Shown piece after piece: positions 56,660 through 64,000 of a stretch of DNA of 64,000 bases. Source of the stretch: Dillenia suffruticosa (lineage: Eukaryota > Streptophyta > Magnoliopsida > Dilleniales > Dilleniaceae); contig JAVTVX010000010.1 of the NCBI GenBank assembly GCA_033439265.1, forward strand, positions 23,177,056-23,241,055. Direction: 5' to 3'. Under the pieces are notes generated by a model. The model saw nothing but the letters and a program-made list of their open reading frames with translations. It did not search any database and was not told the DNA's origin. Both the position numbers and the translations under genes were made by a program. Numbering within the stretch: the first letter of the stretch is position 1; the number at the start of each line of letters is the position of its first letter.

Positions 56660-57742
56660 ATGGGAAGCATCTCAATGCTCTCAACTATTGCGAAAAGGTG
56701 ATTTAGCAAGCCATTTCTCATGACATTTTGAGAGGATTACAGTATCATATTAAACACAAAGATATTATAATATTGATATTCTAAATTAATAGTTGTTAGA
56801 TTATACAGATTACCATCTTTTGTACGATAGGATGGTGAAATTGATAGGTAGCCATCGAATAACGATTCAACACCCATCAACCCTTTAAACAGGGTAACAA
56901 CTCCTCTTATCTTCTCTGTCTCATAATTTTAATCTATGAACATTGTATTGGTATGTTTCAGGCTTGAAGGCAAGGTGGCACTAATCACTGGGGGTGCGAG
57001 TGGCATTGGCGAGTGCACCGCAAGGCTCTTCAGCAAACACGGAGCCAAAGTTGTGATTGCAGACGTGCAAGACAACTTGGCCGAATCTGTGTGCAAGGAC
57101 ATAGGTTCCAAGTCCACCTCTTTCGTCCACTGCGACGTAACTAAGGAAGCTGATGTTGAAAATGCAGTCAACTGCACCATTGCCAAGCATGGAAAGCTAG
57201 ACATCATGTTCAACAATGCTGGCATTGTGGGAATCCCCAAAACCAACATCCTTGACAACGAGGTAAATGAATTTGAGCAAGTCATTAAGGTGAACCTAGT
57301 AGGCGCTTTCTTAGGTACCAAACATGCAGCCCGTGTCATGATCCCCGCTTGCAGTGGCAACATCATTACAAATGCTAGTGTGTGTTCTACTGTTGGTGGG
57401 GGTGCTTCTCATGCTTACACAAGTTCAAAACATGCCGTGGTAGGGCTTACTAGGAACACTGCTGTGGAGCTTGGAAGGTACGGCATTCGTGTGAACTGCG
57501 TCTCACCCTATGTTGTTGCCACTCCTTTGGCAATAAAATTTTTCAATCTGGATGATGATGGGGTCGAGACTGTTTACTCTAACCTAAATGGTGCGGTGCT
57601 TAAGGTTGAAGATGTAGCAGAGGCTGCACTTTACTTGGCAAGTGATGATTCAAAGTATGTGAGTGGGCACAATCTTGTGGTAGATGGAGGGTTTAGCATT
57701 ATGAATCCATCTTTCGGCATATTTCACAAGAAGGAAGTGTAG
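56660..57742 (+). CDS. Short-chain dehydrogenase/reductase, SDR110C type (copy 1)
   Basis: Two exons (56660-56697 and 56962-57742) give 272 residues. The NAD-binding Rossmann motif TGGASGIG is at residues 22-29. Asp47 at the end of beta-strand 2 suggests NAD(H) over NADP(H). NNAG is at 97-100, and the catalytic Ser152, Tyr165 and Lys169 (YTSSK) are all present. DGGF near the C-terminus and the two-exon layout, with the intron right before RLEGKVALITGG, are typical of the plant group that contains secoisolariciresinol dehydrogenase, momilactone-A-synthase-like and xanthoxin dehydrogenase enzymes. These oxidise alcohols in specialised metabolism or hormone synthesis; the substrate cannot be read from sequence. 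A close paralogue lies 3.3 kb downstream in the same orientation. An AATAAA signal is at 57818. Confidence 0.94.
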
Positions 57743-57817
57743 TTGCATCGCATTTGGGCTTGTTGTACCAAGAAATTGTGTTCTATGTAATTTCCATTTC
57801 TCATATTTTCATTTTCC

Positions 57818-57823
57818 AATAAA
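57818..57823 (+). terminator. Poly(A) signal of SDR 1
   Basis: AATAAA lies 75 bases after the stop codon of SDR 1, a usual distance for a plant near-upstream element. Confidence 0.6.
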
Positions 57824-57920
57824 AACTTTAGCATGTAATTTGTTGACCAAACTTGTTTATCCTTAATGTTCACGTCAGCCGCATGTGGTACCGCATCGCG
57901 GAAATTTAAAACAGATGAAG

Positions 57921-59505
57921 ATCAAATTATATAATATCTATTGCAAGTCCAATAAAAATGCCTTTTCCATGCAATAACGCCGACATAAATTAGGGAAATG
58001 AGCCATACCCGGACAAAAGACCGCAGATTCACTTCACAGAATATCAAAAGCAAGAAAAAGAACACAGTTTTTTTTTTTTTTTTTTTAATTTTTATTTAGG
58101 CTTCCTTTTTTCCCAGAAAAGAGCAACACCCAGAAAAATTAAAACATGACAAGAAGAAAAGATTAAACAAATAAAAGATAGGCTCTCACTATAAAAAAAA
58201 AAAAGGACTTTTAAAAACCGCCGGTAAAGGTTGTGGAGTTTTCTTTTCAGCGGCCACCCTGGCATAGGCCAAAATCAAAATTGAAAACAGGGGAATGCAA
58301 AATTAAGGATGGTTTCGATGCGGTCGGATGATGGCAGATGACTGTGGTAAGAAGATCTGACGGCAATAGAGGCGGATCTGGATGGCAATTGCAGATGTTT
58401 GGACGGTGGTTGGTCGGAGAAGAATGGCATATGGCGGCAATTGAAGAAATCAAAGTGGCAACGGATGACTCTGGCGAATTGATGAGATGACAAATACGCG
58501 GAGCAGTCGAAGTCGAAGCCAGGGATGACACAGTGCAACTGATAATGGCTGTGGATGGATCTATTACAGTTGGTTGACTGGCTTCTGGTCTGATTGGGGA
58601 TGACAACAAAACGGCGATGGCGAACTCGAAGTAAGCGATGTAATCGATGTTGGCCAGAAGACGAATCAACGAGTGGCGGTAAGGACGATACGGCGGAGGC
58701 GACGGTGGTGAAATCTGGAATTGACGATGGCCGGCAAAACCGATAAAGATGCAGACTGCAATCTGAAATTCAAATGACGATCGTGGATATTGAAGACGAA
58801 CAGACAGCAGCTAAGTCGAATCAAGGCGGAGAAAACGAAGATGAATTGGCGATGGGCGCGAATCTGAAGGCGTTGAATCTGAAAAGTCTGCTAAAATTGA
58901 TTTCTAAGTTTTAGAATGACTTGTACCAGCGGCTGCATAGGCTATGTGTCTGTACCGGCGGTTTCCTTTTCTTCCGTTGGAAAAGAATCATATCATTACC
59001 GGCGTTTATGCTGTAGTGGGCATTTTTTTGTAGTGTCTCAAAAGTTCGACCTGTTCGGAATATATAAATTGATGACCTTTCTCAAGATTTATCACTTTAA
59101 ATCTTATTTTATCATATGTTATAATTTTATCAAATCATATAATATCTATTGCTTTTCGCATATAAAGTCACATGCACATGCTAAGTTACGTAGAGAAATA
59201 TACAAAAATGGCTATTTCATGCAATAACGCCGCCATGAATTAGGGAAATGAGCCATACCCCGGAAAAAAGACAGCAAATTCACTCCACAGAATATCAAAT
59301 GCAAGAAAAAGAATCCAGAGTTTTTTCTTTAAATTTTTATTTAGGCTTCTTTTTTTTTTTTCAGAAAAGAACAATACCCAGAAAAATTAAAACATGATCA
59401 GAAGAAAAGATTAAAGAAAAAAACAAAATTAAGCCCAAAAGTTCAACTTGTTCAGAATATATGAATCGATGACTTTAAAAATTTTCATGAGGTTTATCAC
59501 TATTA
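57921..59505. repeat. Tandem duplication of a ~320-370 bp unit, first copy split by a transposon
   Basis: Copy 1 runs 57921-58186 and resumes at 59039 to about 59095; copy 2 runs about 59131-59505. Shared blocks in the same order include ATATAATATCTATTGC, CATGCAATAACGCC, TTAGGGAAATGAGCCATACC, TTTTTATTTAGGCTTC, CCAGAAAAATTAAAACATGA and CAAAAGTTC. Identity by eye is high but not perfect, so the duplication is not very recent. No gene lies in the unit. Confidence 0.85.
58187..59035. mobile_element. Non-autonomous CACTA (En/Spm) DNA transposon, 849 bp
   Basis: The left end reads CACTATAAAAAA and the right end TTTTTTTGTAGTG, so the termini are inverted CACTA ends. A 3-bp target duplication TCT (58184-58186 and 59036-59038) flanks it, as CACTA elements make. 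Subterminal motifs built on CCGGCG occur at both ends (about 58216-58224 left; about 58948-58956 and 58998-59004 right), as expected for transposase-binding subterminal repeats. The interior is GC-richer than its surroundings and has no transposase; the 140-codon minus ORF inside (58247-58669) resembles no protein I know. It sits inside copy 1 of a tandem duplication whose other copy keeps the empty site. Confidence 0.9.
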
Positions 59506-59778
59506 TTAGATATTCATTTATATATTTTTTACATCAATAAACATAGTTACCGTTGAATTAGTATTTATTGGACAAACAAATTAAATAATGGTATGTTTAA
59601 GGTAACACACATACACAAACATGTGCAAAAATAATGTCTAAGTTTTGGTTTGCATTGCGTAAGACGAGCGGGAGAAGGCCAGGTGGAGATAGTCACTATA
59701 GTTGCTGGGAGGACGAAGTTTAATTAAGGAAAAATTTTATTTAAAAAACTAATTAATTGTTTATTCCGGTGATTGTTA

Positions 59779-59813
<35 letters not shown>

Positions 59814-60488
59814 TTGTTTTTTTTGATATAATGTCTTGGATACCGTCTGGTATCTTGGATACCATGGCTGCTGGGGGAAGGAGGTTTAGGAAAATATGTC
59901 ATTTTCAAACTAATTGATTATTTATTTTGGCTATTGTCATCTATTTATTTATCCTTTTTTATATAATTTTAATTTTATTTTTTTATTATTGCTCAAAAAT
60001 TATGGTCACCAAATTTAGATTGTTTTGTAATTTCCCATGTTCAAGCATTTGATGTATTAATTAGCAGAAAAATAGAAAGATTATAGATTATAAGTTCATG
60101 TGAATATATTTATAGGGCCGTCTTTCTAAATCATTTTTATTATTATTCATTGTTTTCCAGAAAAACTAAAATATTGGCATCCATTCATAGTTCCAGATCT
60201 GAGCATGGCCGAGTCAGACTTGATTCCGACCGGATTGATAATGTGGGTTAAGCAAAAAATTTTCCAGGCCAAGCTTTTAACATGTGAATCCAAAGTTTGG
60301 ACTGAATCTATGATGACGAGGACGATGACGAAGATAAAAGTCTTGAACAAAAATATGCAAAATGCCTGCCTCGTAAATGCGGTAGTTGTCTTCACACGAA
60401 GTCATACTTCCTCAAGCATACATTTAATGGAATACTAAGTCTTACATCCTCGGAACACATTCGCATGAATAAAATAGGTTGAGATACA

Positions 60489-60705
60489 CCGACGCGTGAG
60501 GTTGGTTTAGGGTTTAGGGACTGATGTCCCTTAATCATGATCGAGATCTCTCATGAAAATAGAAAAATCAGAGTTGAGAGATCTGTCTTTTTAATTGGAT
60601 CTTGTAAGCGATCGACTCAGATTAATCGGGGCAAAACTTCTAATATTGTAGGGGCAAAACTTTAAATACTGGGTTGGTGAACTAATCATGATAAAAAAAA
60701 AAAAA
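60489..60705 (+). mobile_element. SINE retrotransposon with 13-bp target duplication
   Basis: This 217-bp element ends in a poly(A) tail. It is flanked by perfect 13-bp direct repeats AGGTTGAGATACA (60476-60488 and 60706-60718). Its 3' part resembles the copy at 30944-31015. Inside, GGGGCAAAACTT occurs twice about 23 bases apart, a small internal duplication missing from the other copy. It carries no coding sequence. It is about 385 bases before the SDR 2 start codon. Confidence 0.82.
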
Positions 60706-61000
60706 AGGTTGAGATACAATGTATTCCTATGGGCAACAACCCTGAAACACAGGTGTGAACATTTTCATTTTACAACCCAGTGGTTGCAACAATCAAAAAT
60801 TTCATTTTAATCCATGCTGACGCAACAATAAAGATCTAAGACAGTGAAGCCCTATAAACTAATTATGTAAAGCATCGATTGGTGTAACATGCACAGTCCT
60901 AAAACGTCAATCTTATTGTCCTAAGCTCACAACTTGACTATAATTTAAAGCAACAAGCAGAAACATATTGGTGGGGTAAGGAGAATGCCACTTAACTTGC

Positions 61001-61008
61001 TATAAAAG
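61001..61008 (+). promoter_or_regulatory. TATA box of SDR 2
   Basis: TATAAAAG lies 82 bases before the ATG at 61090, an ideal spacing for a plant TATA promoter with a short leader. Confidence 0.75.
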
Positions 61009-61089
61009 GAGACCATATAGGTAGACATACAAGACAAGTCTCTGACAGACACCAACATAAGCGTGAACCATCTGCATTAGTGCATAACA

Positions 61090-62776
61090 ATGGCAGGTAC
61101 CAGTTCAATGCTTGCTGCTGCTGCAAGAAGGTAAGCAAAACAATTCAAACTCTGATAATTTAATGGAATACTAAGTGCGCCCATTTAGTTAGACTTTTTT
61201 TATCTTCTCTTTTCCTTATACCCGTTAAACAAAATTTTTTCTCATTAAAAATAGCTTTTTTTAATGAAAAAATATCTAAGAGGAGCTTTTTCTTCCTTTT
61301 TTTATACGTTAATTTTTTCAAAATCATACTTTTTTATTCCATTTATATTTTCACTTCAATAATATAAAATTTCAAATATGTCGATATCATAAATATGTTT
61401 ATAATCAACCACATCCGACCCTCATCTCTTACGGACCTGAGCTCTTCCTCATTCCTTTGCAAAAACCATCTCTCATCTCTCATCTCTCATCTCTCTCTTT
61501 GGATACTCTCTTTTTCTCTCCGATTATCCTGCAGAAATGCAGAAATGTGATCTAATCTTTGGATTCTATTTGCTAGCCTTTAATTTGATAGAGATCATTT
61601 ATTCAAAAAATTTTGAAACGTAGATCTATGAATTTGATAGAGATTATTTATTCAAAAAAATTTATTTTAATTATTAGTATTTATACATTTTACTTTTAAA
61701 ATATAGATATATTAATTTTAATTAATTGATCATGAGCAGAAAAAATTATACTTTATGTATATATCCTTTATAATAATTTCATTAAAAATACAGTTTAAAA
61801 AAATATTTTGTCAAATAGTTTATTTATAAAAGGAGTATAAAAGTAATTTTTAAAAATAAAAATATCAAACAATTTTTAACTTTATTTCAAAAGAAATTAA
61901 TCTCTATTTCTCCGTTAAAAAAAAAAAAAGAAAGAAAGAAACCCACACCAACACTCTGCCAAGCATGTCTAACCCTTGTGTTTGTCATATAGACTGGAAG
62001 GTAAAGTGGCAATAATCACCGGTGGTTCTAGCGGACTAGGTGCATACACTGCAAGATTCTTTGCCAAACATGGAGCCAAAGTTGTGATCGCTGACATCCA
62101 GGATGACTTGGGTCAGTCTGTTTGCAAGGACATAGGCCCCTCATCAGCCACCTATGTCCACTGCGATGTAACAAATGAAGCTGAGGTTGAAAATACTGTC
62201 AACACTGCCGTTGCCAAGCATGGAAAGCTTGACATAATGTTCAACAATGCTGCTGTTCTAGGAATAACCAAACCTGATATCATTGACAATAACAAGGATG
62301 AGTTTGAGCATGCTCTCCGCGTAAACATAGTAGGTCCCTTTTTAGGCACAAAGCATGCAGCCAGGGTCATGATCCCCGCACGCCATGGCAGCATAATTAA
62401 CCATGGCACTGTTGCTGCAACTGTTGGTGGGATTGCTTCACATTCATACACAAGCTCAAAGCATGCTTTGATAGGACTGACCAAGAACACGGCGGCAGAG
62501 CTTGGTAAATATGGCATTCGTGTGAACTGCCTTTCACCATATCTGGTTGCTACTCCGCTGGCAATGGAATTTTTCAAGTTGGATAATGATGGAATCTCCA
62601 GTGTCTACTCTGGGCTAAAAGGGATCCTAAAAGGAACAATTCTAACACCTGAAGATGTGGCTGAAGCTGCCTTGTACTTGGCAAGTGACGAGTCAAAGTA
62701 TGTGAGTGGGCATAATCTTCAAGTTGATGGAGGTTTCACCAAAGTAAATCCATCATTTGGGATATACTCACATTAA
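61090..62776 (+). CDS. Short-chain dehydrogenase/reductase, SDR110C type (copy 2, altered active-site positions)
   Basis: Two exons (61090-61130 and 61993-62776) give 274 residues, with the intron at the same codon as in copy 1 but longer (862 against 264 nt, very AT-rich). The cofactor motif TGGSSGLG is at residues 23-30 and Asp48 suggests NAD(H). YTSSK places Tyr166 and Lys170 correctly. Two conserved positions differ from copy 1: the structural NNAG motif reads NNAA (98-101), and the catalytic Ser position holds Thr153 (NHGT). A threonine can replace serine in some SDRs, so activity is possible but may be changed. The protein is close to copy 1 along its full length (a tandem duplicate) but clearly diverged. 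Substrate unknown. Confidence 0.93.
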
Positions 62777-62919
62777 ATACTCTTTTCTTTGTGCACTCTA
62801 ATCTCTCTAGGTAGCTTCCTTGTATGTTGGGAGTTCCTGCCATCTGTTATGGTGTTATCCAGTTTAGATGTTCATCCTGTTTCTAAGGAGGTATCAACTC
62901 CTCTTTTCTGCCGATTTAC

Positions 62920-62946
62920 AATAATAATAATAATAATAATAATAAT
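62920..62946. repeat. (AAT)n trinucleotide repeat
   Basis: About nine AAT units lie in the 3' flank of SDR 2, roughly 145 bases after the stop codon. Confidence 0.9.
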
Positions 62947-63132
62947 TACCACTCCTCTTTTAAAAGAAAGCACTTTCTCACCTTGCCAAATCTGAAAATT
63001 AGGCACCGGCAATACCCAGTAAAGGAGACAGCAAGGAGAAAATAACCCGCTGGAATTTAAAGTTTAACACAAGACAAGCGCCGGCTTATGTGAATATGAA
63101 GCCAAAATTCTAAAAGAATGACATGCAGTTGT

Positions 63133-63559
63133 CTACGGAATTAGGTGAAGGGGCATGAGTTCATCAAGGGAGCTGATAAATCCTTTATGGTCAAGAGCCC
63201 ACTCATTTAGCATGCTCTGAGGTCGGTGATGCAAGAGGAACTTTTTTGTTTTTATCAATAGGTCAGATATCTGACTGGTCTGGCTGATCTGATCAATGTT
63301 AACAATCTGCGTATTTGAATCTTGTATCAGTGTGTTCCTTAGTTCTACTCTAGGTGTAAAATTTGGATATATTGTCGTCCCACAAGAAAGTTGAAACCAA
63401 CTTGAATATCTAGCTCGATGGAAGAGTTGCTGGATGTGCAGTGGGAATATCAACATGAACCGGGAAACTAACAATATCTGACAATTGGAAGAGCAATTCA
63501 TTCCTTCCTCCTAAATTGAGATTGAAACAAGAATCTGCAGCTTTTGATTTCTTAGGTAA
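63133..63559 (-). CDS. Putative terminal exon of an unidentified minus-strand gene
   Basis: A strong acceptor (a pyrimidine-rich stretch ending TTTCAG) precedes 63559 on the minus strand. From there one frame reads FLPKKSKAADSCFNLNLGG and on to a stop at about 63412-63410. A second frame, open from 63501 to 63133, continues past that stop for about 92 codons (includes YSSWFQLSCGTTIYPN and ISSLDELMPLHLIP). Either the first frame is the true C-terminus and the second is chance, or a frameshift has split one coding exon. I do not recognise either product. Any upstream exons would lie beyond the right edge. Confidence 0.3.
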
Positions 63560-64000
63560 GAACTGAAATTGAAATTTATTTAAAGAAATTAACATCCATA
63601 CTCCGGGGAAAAAAAGATCTGATAATATGTAACTCAGAATGTGATCAAGGTTTACATGCCATCGTTTTTCCTACCAAAAAGAATAAAGTGTTCCACAGAA
63701 CAGGTTTTTTTCTTCAAGGACATCTTGGAAGTTTAATGCACTGAATTTTCATTAAATTAGATTTCTAGTAATACTCCTTTGTTCTATTGAAGAGCAATGT
63801 TTGGCAGCTGAATAGAACAACAGTTTTGCAATTCAGTAGTGGAGAAGTAAAATAGAAAGCACTACTTGGAAGCGAATAAATTATGCTGTACATGATTTTT
63901 TTGGGCAAGGAGTGCTTGCCTTTTTTGGGAAGAAGCGATTGCTTGCTCAAAACCTAGACATGGTTATCAGGCAAAAGTTTATATCACTCAAAGTGGCTAG

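Larger units (their letters stand above)
59506..61089. other. Region between duplicated unit and SDR 2
   Basis: AT-rich DNA with a (TA)n run at about 59782-59808, a weak internal repeat (59690-59770 resembling 59868-59942), the SINE at 60489-60705 and the SDR 2 promoter. The short ORFs at 60147-60438 on both strands show no recognisable domain. Confidence 0.5.
62777..64000. other. Right-end region after SDR 2
   Basis: SDR 2 3' untranslated region and the (AAT)n repeat, then an exon-like open stretch on the minus strand (next entry). From 63561 to the end I see only AT-rich DNA that could be an intron of that putative gene. Confidence 0.4.

Noticed and set aside
58247..58669. 140-codon minus ORF inside the CACTA element as a transposase
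   Set aside because: It has no transposase motif, is Ser/Pro-rich and reflects the GC-rich interior of a non-autonomous element.
61190..61920. Possible MITE in the long intron of SDR 2
   Set aside because: The 5' part recalls hAT-type MITE ends, but I could not find matching terminal inverted repeats or a target duplication.

Overview
The window is nuclear DNA of a eudicot plant. The evidence is intron-rich genes with GT-AG splice sites, AT-rich introns and intergenic DNA, many (GA/CT)n, (AT)n and poly(A) tracts, a photosystem I gene with a plastid leader, NAC, F-box and NIT4-type genes, and the remains of a plant pararetrovirus. The abundance of GA/CT microsatellites would fit a woody eudicot, but that is only an impression. 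All gene models were built by hand from splice signals, reading-frame continuity and remembered family sequences; no database search was run.

Layout, left to right. 1-3.3 kb: 5' part of a nicalin (ER membrane, M28/nicastrin-like) gene on the minus strand, running off the left edge. 5.2-7.9 kb: nine-exon minus-strand gene for a plastid membrane protein with a C-terminal ATP-synthase-protein-I (UncI)-like region. 8.2-11.4 kb: truncated, stop-interrupted endogenous Caulimoviridae fragment (coat, CCHC finger, protease, start of reverse transcriptase) ending 8 bases from a 56-bp (AT)n tract. 12.1-17.5 kb: intact 12-exon RuvB-like 1 gene with one GC-AG intron. 18.5-21.2 kb: decayed leucine-rich-repeat gene. 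25.2-26.2 kb: intronless F-box gene with a C-terminal hydrophobic anchor. 29.8-30.7 kb: psaO (photosystem I subunit O), carrying an apparent one-base shift, with a SINE-like insertion just upstream. 36.6-38.8 kb: coiled-coil USO1-like plant protein. 40.4-44.2 kb: NIT4-type nitrilase, followed at 46.5-48.3 kb by its broken tandem copy. 51.0-54.8 kb: membrane-tethered NAC transcription factor. 56.7-57.7 and 61.1-62.8 kb: a tandem pair of two-exon short-chain dehydrogenases. Between this pair lie a tandem duplication, one copy of which is split by an 849-bp CACTA element, and a SINE with a 13-bp target duplication. The right end holds an unidentified exon-like stretch on the minus strand.

The genes do not form one pathway. 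The window is ordinary gene space showing several kinds of genome turnover: tandem gene duplication with one copy lost (NIT4), tandem duplication with both copies kept (SDR), retained-intron gene decay (LRR), viral capture, and small DNA and RNA transposons. I did not find a new multi-gene system. The most useful items to check are the psaO frame shift, the CACTA insertion with its paralogous empty site, the viral fragment beside the AT repeat, and the altered active-site positions in the second SDR.
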